From the NCBI GenBank assembly GCA_018398765.1, contig JAHBMJ010001111.1, positions 17,501 through 35,247 on the forward strand: DNA of 17,747 nt. Direction: 5' to 3'. This document shows, one piece after another, positions 1-9,248 of this stretch. Position 1 is the stretch's first letter. The number at the start of each line of letters is the position of its first letter. Made by a program: the position numbers and the translations under genes. Source of the stretch: Chromera velia. Lineage: Eukaryota; Sar; Chromeraceae. The notes beneath the pieces are model-generated. The model was not told where the DNA came from. It worked only from the letters and a program-made list of their open reading frames with translations, and ran no database searches.

Positions 1-282
1 TTAGAACTAGAATTAACTAGAATAAAAAGGAACTCTAGAAGGCCAAGTCATCCTTAGTCATGTAATGGCATGCTCCTTTAGAACACCACAGGGCCTCGAT
101 CTATGCACTTCAATGCAGCTGCCACTTCCATTCATGATCGACCGGTCACGATATCCTCTGGCCGGCCATGACCAGGCAAGCTTTTCGGCCCGCCCGCATC
201 TCCTCAGCGCGCCATCAAGCGCGCAATCCGCGCGCCGCGGCATTCCGGCCGCGGCGCGTTCAATCTTGTGGATCTATATAGC

Positions 283-302
283 TGCATGCATGCATGCATG
301 CA
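283..302. repeat. Tandem TGCA x5 (TGCATGCA motif cluster)
   Basis: Five perfect tandem TGCA units, so overlapping TGCATGCA octamers, lie about 240-257 bp upstream of the kinase ATG. The unit is self-complementary and reads the same on both strands. It may be a transcription-factor site or a simple repeat; the matching cluster upstream of the opsin gene favours a regulatory role. Confidence 0.6.
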
Positions 303-341
303 CAAAAAAAAAATTCCTAATTTATGCAAAAATTAAAAAAC

Positions 342-369
342 TGCATGCATGCGATCGATCATGCATGCA
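342..369. promoter_or_regulatory. Inverted pair of TGCATGCA sites around a GATCGATC core
   Basis: The 9-bp arms TGCATGCAT and ATGCATGCA are exact inverted repeats around a 10-bp centre that itself contains the palindrome GATCGATC. The element sits 171-198 bp upstream of the kinase ATG. A dimeric regulator site is plausible; function is inferred. Confidence 0.4.
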
Positions 370-539
370 AAGAAAGATCGAAGAGCAAATTGAACCACAT
401 TCATGCACACACAAGCAAAGTCATGGAGGTCTGTGCACGAGCTATATAGCTGACAGTGTTACTGCGCCTGTAAAAAGGAGGAAGGCAAGCAAGGACCGGT
501 CGAGAATTCGATTGGTTCCATCGAGACTCAGTGAACAAA

Positions 540-3500
540 ATGAGAGTTCCCGTAATCTTCTTCTGCCTCACCGTCTCCTTGACGGCAGTCCTCCGCCCTG
601 TCTTCGGAGAGAGGAGGGGGGGAATCAACCGACCTCAATTCAAGGTTCCAGCCCTAGACTTCAGCCTCATGAGGTCTTCAGCAGGAGAGAGCGAGTTAGC
701 CTCTCCGATGTCACCCGACAGCACAACGTCCTCGCCTTCTTCCTCTTCCTCCAATGCATCCCCCATGATTCCAAAACTCAAATTGAATCTTGACGAAGGA
801 AAGAAAAGAAAGAAGAGAAGACAAAAAGAGCCCGACGCATATGAGAGAGAGACGGAACTCGGCACTGGAAATTTCGGAAGCGGTAGGCAAGTTGTATATA
901 CACAATGTCACGAAAGACTTTTGTGTATATGTGCCTGGAAGAAGCCGTCTACAAATAGTTACATCGTTCATGAAGCAAAGCGGAAGGACTGGCATACTGA
1001 TCAGAAGAGAGAGAAGGGTGTGGGGTGCAGAGATAAAACAAGCTTACTCATTTCAGGGCTCTTGTGCATCGTGCTGTGGGTTTGGCTGGCTGTCGCTCTT
1101 CCTTCCTTCCTTCCTGTCTACCTGTGGTTTTTTGTGTCCTTTCTGTCTGTCTACCAGCCATACGGTCATTCTCTAGATATACGCATCTCTACATATACAT
1201 GTCCCTGTATGTAGGTGGCGGTTGTACAGTGGAGATTTGACGTATCCCTGAATTGAAGTGTTCACCCATGCATTGTTTTCTTCTGCTTGTGCATGTGCAG
1301 TGTTCAAGGTTCGCAGGGTAAGCGATGGAAAGTAAGTCTCACCTGTACGGACGCGCGCCTGGCCAGCCGGCACAAAAAAGAACAGCAGACAGAGCTGGGA
1401 GTAGCATGATCTAAGAACAGTGCCCATTTTGTTTTTGTCTGTTTTTCTGCTCGAGCAGGTGGTCCGGTGGGTCGTGACGCTCTGGTTGATTTTTATGCAT
1501 GCATGCATATTGAAATACGCAGAAACAGAACAGAAACAGATACACGGATATACGTACACATATCTACATAAGTATTTGTATACCCGCACGTGTTCCCATC
1601 AGAGCGACAAAACGTCCATGCACACCATAGTTCTTCTGGATGCTTCATCATGCCTGTTCTCTGCTCGGTAAATCACAGACTTCAATCAATCAATACAAGC
1701 ACTCAAAAGAAAATGAGTTCATGAGTCTGTTCTCCACCCCCCTCACTGCAGAGAATTTGCCCTGAAAGTTTCGAACCGGAGTTTCTCCACAGGCGAGTTG
1801 GAAGTCCTGAAGGAACTCTGTAGCAAGGGTCTGCCCTTCGTGATGAAGTTCGAGGAGGCCGTGGAGTGCCCATCATGGACCGACATGCCTGACGATACCA
1901 CGTGTCTGGTCCTGGACCTCGCGTCTGGGGGAGAGGTATACGACCGAATGGGGAAGGCGAGTTCGGAGGAATTGTATCACTGGTCGGTCCATCGCGGAGA
2001 GGAAGGAAGAGCAGTTGAATGAGTCAGCTCGGCATCCTGACATCTTTCTTACCTGATGAAGAGGACGCCAGAAATGTTTAGTTGTTGAGGTTCCAGATAT
2101 GAGTGCCAGTCTTGTGTGGGGGGGGAGTGGGTGTGTCCTGGATCGTTTCCAAATTCGTTTCGAATTTTTTGGTTTAAAAAAACGCCATTGTGTGCCTACC
2201 TGCCGTCGACTTTGCCTGTCTGCTCGATTGCTCTTCTGTTTTTTCTTTTCTCCTTAACTTTTGTTGTCTCTCATTATATATCTCTGTGTCTCTCCTGCCC
2301 TTGTCCCTCTGTTCCTGGTAGTGCACCTGTTAGAGGGGAAGTAAAGAACACAGCATACCTTGAACCAAGATCCGCCTGCCTGCCTGCCTGCCGGTCTGAT
2401 TTCCTGATTGCTTGAGTGCACTCCTGCAGGTTCATTCAGACGCTCACTGGACTTCATTACTTTCACAGCAATCAGTGAGTACACCCCCGATCTGTGTAGT
2501 TTTTGTTTCATTGTGTGTCTTATCGCTTCTCTTCTTTGTAACGAGACGTGCACGCCTCCAGCTTGTCAGTCTCCTCTTTTCCCAGTGCCATGCAGTATGG
2601 CTTCTGTCTTGTGTCGAGGTTTTCTGTATCTCTCTTAGTTGTGGGTTTTGCATCTGCCCTCTCCTTGGCTCTTGGGACAGCATTGATCTCTCTCTGAGTT
2701 CTTCTTGCCTGGTCTCTTCATTTCGTTTTTCTGGAGGGAGAGGATGAGGAGGGAAGTCATGCAGTGAGAGATCAAACCAGAAATGCAGTCTCGACACTTC
2801 ATTTCTTGCGACATCGTGACATTTTCCTACAAATTCATTCATGAGCTTGCTTTGTGTCAATGAAAAAAACATATTGCGTGCATTTGTCTCCGTATGGAAC
2901 CTCTTAATTTTACACCTGGGGACACCAAGACCTCAACAGCATATGCAGCTGCATGTTGCAAATGAAATCGTGTTTTTTCGTTTGCAAGTCTGCTTGTGTA
3001 CACACGATACCTGCAGCTGGGCTCACCGAGACATCAAGCCCGTGAATTTATTTCTGGATGACCAGGACAGAATCGTCATTGGGGACGTTGGGATTGCAGA
3101 CAAAATGATGGACAAGGGGGGGAAGAAGAATGTCATCTCAGCGTCAAAAGGTCAGGTGGGGCTCGTGATCTAACCAGCTGCTTAATTCTTCTCAAACCTA
3201 AAGTTTTGGGCACGCCAAAGGAGGGGGAAAAAAATCTGAGCAGGCAGGAGGAAGACATGCCGGATAGAATCAGAATTGAAGCTGCAGAAAAAAGGAATGA
3301 AAGCCGAGGCCGCGTGTGTGTGCTTGTCTGTGCGTGTGTTGGGTCAATTTTTTCCATCACGGTACGGGGGGGGCGTAGGCAGGCAGGGAGGCATCCAAGC
3401 CTAAAGTGAATGTTTATGCATTTTATGCTGTTCATGTGTTTGTCTAAACGGTGGACGCTTAATTGCAGGCACCCACGCGTATCTTTCTCCTGAGGGTCAT

Positions 3501-5050
3501 GGGTGTGAGTACGGACAGTGCGGCATCGATGAAGACTCGAGTGACTTTCAGGAGGGGTGGAGGGTCGACATCTTTGCTGCAGGTACGTACGTGCATAGGG
3601 AGAGAGGGGGTGGAAGGGGTGCAGTCCACAAGGGTGTTTCTCTATTGTATTTATTCGATCCAGAAGCAAACGAAGGCTGGCCTTGTGAGTGCTGATGCAT
3701 GGACACTTTCCTTTTTGAATGTAGGGGTTGCATCAGACGCATGCGGATGCCTTTTCTTTTTGCTGAACATCTTAATGATCAGTCATACAGCCAAAACAAG
3801 GAAGCAGGTATACATGCACCTGTCATGATAAATCGATCTGCCTATCTGATAGGTGCATGTACACAGATTTATTCATATACCATGCACTGTGTGCTTACAT
3901 TCTGCAGGTATTTCGTTCTTCAAAATGTGCTCGGGCGATGACCGCGTGCACCCATGGGAGGCTGCAATGGATCTGTCGGGGTATCTTTTTTCTGTGCAAA
4001 GTGAGGAGGTGAGTCAAGCAAAGCTAGGCGTATGTACATGCAGAGAATGAAAATTGTCTCAGTTCATCTGAACATACATACATGCACCTCCTCGAGATCC
4101 AAGTGACTGATTTACCGGGGATGGCCAGTCGTCTAACCTGTGGTCTTGTCATCCTCTTGTGCCCATTCATTCTGGTGTGTTCTCTTCTCTTTTCTTCTCT
4201 TCTTTCTCAGTCAGCTGAGCTTCCATGAGGGCATCCACGTCGGCAACTTTCCTTTCTTTCAACTGGATACATAGAAAGCGTGAGAGTGTGCTACCTCTGT
4301 GATGGTGATGACTTGTTTTCCTGTAGGCTCAATATGCCACTGTCTGTGCACCACAAAACAAAACAAATTGGATATGCACATTCCTGCATGCAGGCTCAAT
4401 CTCCAGGGGAGGCCGCGAGAAAAGTCAAGGAGAAAGAGAGAGCCGACGCAGAGAAATCGAAGAAATTGCGGGCAATGATGGCAGCAAATGACAGCAGAAG
4501 CAGCAGTTTCTTGGAGGACTCAGGCTCTCGATCTAACTCCACCGTATTATCTCCGAAGACTACACCCCCGAGTTTCCTCCAGAGACTGTCCCTGGCACAT
4601 CAGAGAAGGGACAAAGAGAATCTGGAGGGAGGCGCGAAAGGAGGAGCGGAGTGTGAGGACAGATTCGGGCAGAAGAGTGTAGACAACTGCTTCAAATTCT
4701 GCAAGAAGGGAAGGGGTTGGCCTGTCGATCCATGGTCGGTCGGTCAGTCGGTTTGTAGTAACATGAGATCTTTAAAAGGTTAGGGAAGGGCAGTTATTGT
4801 TTCGAGCTACACTGTTTGTCTTTCGTTCAAAGTGAATGGGATTGCTCTGCCTTCTCCTATATTTTTCTTGCTATTGCGTTGTGTTCAGTAAATGGAATGA
4901 AATTATGTGTTCTGCAGGAAATTAATTTCTGAGATGATCCAAACCAATCCCGACAACCCGAAAAAGAATCTTGAGAGGCCATCTGCAACTAAGATTTTAT
5001 CAGAGGTCTCAGAGACCCCGAAGCACGTTGCTGAAGAATTTGGTGCATGA
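540..5050 (+). CDS. Protein kinase with N-terminal signal peptide (9 exons, about 490 aa)
   Basis: Exons: 540-882, 1301-1331, 1752-1982, 2430-2474, 3017-3150, 3469-3582, 3908-4008, 4394-4734, 4918-5050. All phases join and total 1473 nt. Residues 1-23 form a signal peptide (hydrophobic VPVIFFCLTVSLTAVL, then VFG). A Ser-rich linker and a KKRKKRR patch (about 88-100) precede the kinase fold. Visible kinase motifs: glycine loop GTGNFGSV (108-115), ATP lysine K130 in EFALK, helix-C E140, hinge LVLDLASGGEVY, HRDIKPVN (220-227), DVG (240-242) in place of DFG, GTHAYLSPE (262-270), helix-F D295, and RPSA (467-470) near the end. A charged insert of about 130 residues, mostly exon 8, splits the C-lobe. 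All catalytic residues are present, so it is probably active. HRDIKPxNLFL and YLSPE resemble NEK-like kinases, but the family is unassigned. The signal peptide implies entry to the secretory route (secreted, lumenal, or complex-plastid via a bipartite leader); which one is unknown. The start was chosen as the ATG that gives the signal peptide. Confidence 0.87.
1332..1751 (+). other. Kinase intron 2 with internal TGCATGCA run
   Basis: This 420-nt intron separates the 31-nt exon 2 from exon 3. The donor is GTAAGT and the acceptor CTGCAG. It carries a TGCATGCATGCAT run at 1496-1508, the same motif as in the promoter. No coding exon was found inside; an AG at 1458 is followed by stop codons in the phase that would be needed. 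Confidence 0.55.
2475..3016 (+). other. Kinase intron 4 (542 nt)
   Basis: This is the longest intron of the kinase gene. It separates the exon ending in the helix-E residues GLHYFHSN from the exon with the HRD catalytic loop. Donor GTGAGT, acceptor CTGCAG. It is pyrimidine-rich in its 5' half. Apparent open frames on both strands here lack family motifs and are judged to be chance. Confidence 0.6.
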
Positions 5051-5914
5051 TCAATTCAAAGTTGGCAGGTGGGGTCCTCCAAGTTGAAGGAACTATATGC
5101 GGGATGCACTAGCTAAGTCCTAGAGCTAAGTCTAACAAGCAAACAAATTGCTTGTAGAATAGAAAAATCGAATAATACGCGTACTTACATGAGCGTATGC
5201 AGCTTTGCTGATGCTAAATCAAAGCTTGCAAGGTCATATTTTTATATGTTTTTATAAAAGGAGTATCAAAATTTATTATTCTGTTTAAAATCATGCTGTG
5301 AGCACAAAAAAAGCTGTCATATATATTTAGATCTTTGTATTGTATTGTTGCGCTTAAAGCTAGGCTTAAAGCCAGCGAACCACCACTTAGGCTCTGGCCT
5401 ACCAGGGTATGACATTTACATCATATCTAAATCTATAGATACATGTTTACAGTGTGTTTATCTTTAACATGATAATCAGTATCCGTAAAAAAGTTATTTT
5501 AAATATATTTTTGCGGAAACAGTCTCACCTTTAGCTAGGTGAATGACCTATTGGAAACATTAACTATAAGGAATTAGTAACAAATTTTAAGAAGAGTTTC
5601 ATTATACAAATAAGAAGTCGACACTAGAGTCGAGTTTCTAAGAGTCGACAGCAAAAAAATATCAAGCTGAATGAAAGTTTACTCACTTTACACCATTGAA
5701 TCTTTCAAATGGGTTTAGTTTACAGTACTGTAAACTATTTTACATTAAAGTAAACCTTAGAGTAAATCATTTTAGATTATTATAATTAAGGTAAATTACT
5801 TCAAATACCTTCAAAATACCCATGGTAACTCACCCAAATGACTGAAACTTGCAGGGTAGTCTTAGAGTCGTGTACATAGAAGTTTTTCTTTTTTTGTGGC
5901 CGGTCCAAAGAGAT
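5051..5914. other. AT-rich convergent intergenic region
   Basis: The kinase gene (+) ends at 5050 and the next gene (-) ends at 5915, so this is a tail-to-tail interval. Its base composition turns sharply AT-rich compared with the flanking genes. No open frame of note occurs. It contains short direct repeats: AGCTAAGTC at 5111 and 5124, and GCTTAAAGC at 5352 and 5364. A run of related TTTAC/GTAAA words spans about 5685-5800, with a perfect palindrome in it. It may be 3' UTR plus spacer, or a decayed mobile element. I recognise no transposase, terminal repeats or target-site duplication. Confidence 0.5.
5716..5737. repeat. Perfect 22-bp palindrome
   Basis: The core AGTTTACAGTACTGTAAACT (5717-5736) is its own reverse complement, and one further T/A pair matches on each side. 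It lies between convergent genes in a stretch rich in TTTAC and GTAAA words. It could form a cruciform, act as a bidirectional 3' end signal, or be a remnant of an inverted-repeat element. Confidence 0.75.
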
Positions 5915-6852
5915 TTATTGCTGTTCTGGGTGGCTCCAAACGTGGGACTGATTTCTCTTTGATTCCAGACCTTGCTGTACCATTTGCTGCGCAACCCCGG
6001 GCGTGAGACTGCAGAGGCCGTCCGGGTCGCCTGAGCCTGCCTCCTTCACAAGAGCAGCAATGTACGCTGCAAAAGAAACAAACCAGACACCAATGCTTGT
6101 ACGTGCAGGTCAGCGAGGTGGGCTAGATACACCCAATACAGATGTATCTGTTTGCAACAGGATGTTTCCAAAGGAAACGCATGAGCTTGCGTTTGCAGTG
6201 AAGCCCGGGGGGGGCAACAAACAAGTGAATGGGCACGCGCACAAACTGTCACACATACAAAGATGTCAGAAGGGTGTGGTGGGAGAGAAATGGCTGGAAG
6301 GGGACCAGGCAGTAATAGTGAGAAGAAGACTTCTTTCTGCACGGGAAATTCTGGTCGAAGTCGGGCAGAAGACTTTGATCAACTTTGGCAATCCCCAGAC
6401 AAAGAAATAAGACATTCAACCAGCATTCCTTTTATGAGAGTTGGTTGACAGACGCGAAATCTGAACTCTCTCTCTTCGCCGCGCAGCACCTGTTGAAAAC
6501 ACGCCCGACAGATTATATATCCGACAGGCAGACAGACAGACAGACAGACAAAATGACTCTTTCTTCTTTTCTTTTTCTTCTTTTTCCTTTTCAGATAGAG
6601 GGACTGAGACAGAGACACACCTGAGGAAGTGCTGCCCTGGCAGAAACTTGATGGGTATGCGAGGGCGTGGTGGTTGATGACCAGGGGGACGAGGGGCGTC
6701 TGGATCACTGTGCTGCCTCCCTCTTCTTCTGTTCCCCTACTTGCCTCTTCGCTTGTCGCACTTGCTCCTTCTCCTTCCGTGGTTCTTTTTGGAGGGGGGG
6801 GGGGGCGTGGCGCTTCTTGTTGAGAGAGGAGCTTCAAATGTCTGGCCTTCAT
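5915..6852 (-). CDS. Small protein of unknown function, or 3' exons of the RAP gene
   Basis: Likely exons on the minus strand: 6852-6621, 6489-6454, 6066-5915, joining in phase to about 139 aa plus TAA. The last exon is the best supported: a TTTTGCAG acceptor precedes 49 codons (YIAALVKEAGSGDPDG ... SHPEQQ) ending in TAA, and the stop overlaps an AATAAA. The first exon is low-complexity (Pro run, then Glu/Thr/Ser-rich) and then reads TVIQTPLVPLVINHHALAYP. Its Pro run is encoded by a 12-base homopolymer (6794-6805), so a base-count error could shift the frame. The same frame is open upstream to a TTCCAG acceptor at 6966, so the 5' end may be longer, and the whole could continue the RAP gene if its last exon is spliced instead of stopped at 7205. 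An alternative donor at 6420 would lengthen the middle exon. No family recognised. Confidence 0.38.
6526..6550. repeat. GACA microsatellite
   Basis: A tandem GACA tract lies inside the putative intron 6490-6620 of the small minus-strand gene. A pyrimidine-rich run follows it on the plus strand. It is a simple repeat with no coding potential. Confidence 0.8.
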
Positions 6853-7204
6853 GTGTCTGGATACTGCAAAAGAAACCGGAATAACATAAGACCGACGTGA
6901 TTTTCGTGCTTTGAATAGAAGGATCGTTTCCCGGCGACTGCCATCACATGGTTTGAAGCTGTGGGCCTGGAAGGAAACTTGCCGGAGATAAGTAAACAAA
7001 CGTGGATCCAATCAATGGAGGGACGAGGAGATCAGACCAGAAAGGGATGAACAGAACTGTCTTGAGAGAAATGACCAAGCGAAGAAACAAAGCCAAATAC
7101 AGACGGACAAACGCCCATGTTTGCTGGTTCAAAGAACCCGAATGCGATTGAACGGACGCCCTCAATCAAGGCTATGTTGAGAACCTTCTCTTAGCGGCCA
7201 TCAT
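6853..7204 (-). other. Interval between the two minus-strand genes, with a possible extra exon
   Basis: Bases 6853-6966 continue open in the frame of the small gene's first exon, after a pyrimidine tract and a TTCCAG acceptor. They encode AHSFKPCDGS, then KARKSRRSYVIPVSF. The YVIPVSF stretch resembles the strand near the end of RAP domains, so this may belong to the RAP gene. A GTCGGT donor (6896) and a TTTTGCAG acceptor (6864) bracket a potential 33-nt intron that is also open in frame. Bases 6967-7204 show no coding signal and would be intron or intergenic. Confidence 0.3.
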
Positions 7205-9030
7205 TCACGCCCAAGCAGAGGCAGAAGCTCGGAAGAAAACTTCAACTAGATGCTTGTTCTTTGTTTCCGTGCTCTGTGACTCCCTTTTGAGTCTGTGGCA
7301 ATCCTCTGCAGGATCAGTCACTGGACTGACTCACTCACTCACCTTGTTGACGGGGCAGGTCGAGATCGAGGGCAACTTTTGCTTTGGGGGCAATCAACGG
7401 GACAAGGTACCAGCCTGAAAAGAACAGGGACAGGCAGACACGCAGGTACATTCAACGATACGCTCATGGAAATACAGATTTACCTTTGCACGTACTCAGA
7501 TTCGCACGCTTTGATTTTAATTCTGCGATGAGAGAGAGTGAGGTACAAATCGTTTCCTGAAGCCGCGCATACAAAGGGCCGATCGAGAGAGAGCAGCTAC
7601 AATGAAAGAACATGCGACGTCTCTCTCGGCGTGTGTGGATCAAACACGACCAAGAGGGGGNGGGGGGGGGGGGGAGAGAGGGAGAGAGAAGAGAGGGGGA
7701 TAGACAGCTCCATCACACGATCAAGGGTCAGTAGCTGTCCTCAGTCTCACAGACAGACAAGCAGTCAGATCGACCGACCAAGCGACGGACCGACAAGGAC
7801 AAACACGCATACACATATACTCACACCTACGCAATGTTTCAGTGGATGCAGACGCGGTAAGAGAACAAATACTGTACAGACAAAATTCATCGGAGAAGGT
7901 GCTGAATACGACACGAAAAGAAAGAGAGAGAACGGGGACGTGGCACCACCCCTAGGGCGAACGAGTGCCTCACCAAGTTGCCAGAATCTCAAGGGTTCTT
8001 CTTCCGTTGCTGCTCTGAGGTCCTCTTCCACTCGACTCAGCAGTTGGCTCGTCCCCAGGTCCTTTTTGTCTTCGACAATCGCCCTCACACACTGCGCTTG
8101 CATTCTCTTTCTTTCGCTCTCGTCAGAATCCCACTGCAACAAACCATCCATCGAAATTTTATATTGTCCTTGATGTTCCTTTCGTTCTCATCAGAAACGT
8201 TTTGCAGTCGCTCGATGTTCCTTTCGTTCTCATCAGGAAAGTTTTGCAGTCGCTTGATAGGACAAAAAGAAAAAAGACAATCGATTTGAATGGGCGAAAA
8301 TTGTTGCGGAGTGTCCTCGTACACACACTCTCTGTGTTTTTGTTCTCTGCATACTTCAAGACAGAGTCCAAGAAAACGCCAAGAAATACAGAGAAGGAAC
8401 AGCAAAGCAACGAGATCCGAACGGAAAGAGCCGGCTGGCAGAATCGCTTGTTTGTCCAGCCTGTCACTGCTGTCACGTACCGGTATTGAGAACCCCTCGA
8501 CCTCCTTGCGGACTTCAAGCTCGACGCTGCTGAAGATTTCCTGAAAGAAAAAGGACGAAAGAAAGGAAAGGAAGAAGGAAGAAGGGAAGAAAAGAAGCCA
8601 GCCGTGTCGGCAACAAAGACAGACTCTACGGTGATCCCTCTCATTTTCCCTTTTTTCCCTTCTCCGCTCACTGCAATGCCGGCTGGACAAGACGGACAGA
8701 CAAAGAGTTGGGCACCGAGAAATCCGGAAATGTAAAACAGCGAGTCCAACAATCCGGCCTGACTGACGCACGCCCAGACAGAGAGAGAGACCGTATTGGA
8801 AAACGAAACAACACGCACTCTCCGTTCTCCAAACATTATCTTCCCTGTGCATGCATGTACAAAGGAGATAGACGCAAGTACGCACACATATGCAGACACA
8901 CGCAGACCGCATGCAGACATATACGTCTTGAGAACCACGTCATTGGTGGATGACAGGGCTTCCGATTGACGATACCGCTGAGAACATCTTTGTCACTTGT
9001 GCACACCCACCCCAACCACACACACAGACA

Positions 9031-9081
<51 letters not shown>

Positions 9082-9164
9082 TATATGTTTCTTCTTCTTC
9101 TCCCTCTTTTTCTTCATGAACACCACAGACAGACAGACAGACAGACAGACACACACACACACAC

Positions 9165-9202
<38 letters not shown>

Positions 9203-9215
9203 GGATACACGCACA

Positions 9216-9248
<33 letters not shown>

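Larger units (their letters stand above)
1..539 (+). promoter_or_regulatory. 5' flank and putative promoter of the kinase gene
   Basis: I see no convincing coding sequence in this stretch. Bases 1-150 are AT-rich and featureless. Bases about 160-265 are strongly GC- and CpG-rich, with several GCGCGC and CCGGCC clusters. They are followed by a TATATAGCTG box (274-283), tandem TGCA repeats (283-302), an A-rich run, and a palindromic TGCATGCA pair (342-369). A second AGCTATATAGCT palindrome lies near 440. The ATG at 540 follows about 60 bp later. TGCATGCA-type motifs are known binding sites of some ApiAP2 regulators in apicomplexans; that they act this way here is inference. The opsin promoter near 13100-13330 has the same arrangement. 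Confidence 0.5.

Noticed and set aside
65-793. Plus-strand open frame through the promoter into kinase exon 1
   Set aside because: It is in a different frame from the signal peptide and kinase motifs, and its upstream half translates the TGCA repeats and the GC-rich block.
2444-2872. 142-codon minus-strand open frame
   Set aside because: It overlaps a kinase exon on the other strand and an intron, and shows no domain or splice support.
3725-3828. Alternative kinase exon after an AATGTAG acceptor (GVASDACGCLFFLLN)
   Set aside because: The exon at 3908-4008 joins in the same phase, continues the kinase pattern better (FAAGISFFKMCSG...HPWE), and has a TGCAG acceptor and a GTGAGT donor.
4327-4393. 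Second acceptor-like copy, TGTAG followed by GCTCAAT, upstream of kinase exon 8
   Set aside because: Use of this site would shift the frame relative to exon 8 and to the last exon; the similarity covers only a few bases.
5051-5914. tRNA or SINE-like element
   Set aside because: I looked for A-box and B-box-like words and a cloverleaf and found none that fit; only short direct repeats and the palindrome are visible.
8925-8977. Possible extra RAP-gene exon (CTCAG acceptor, reading [18 protein letters not shown])
   Set aside because: Its GTATAT donor leaves phase 2, which does not fit the next exon (phase 0), whereas the exon ending at 9279 joins the exon starting at 8540 directly in phase.
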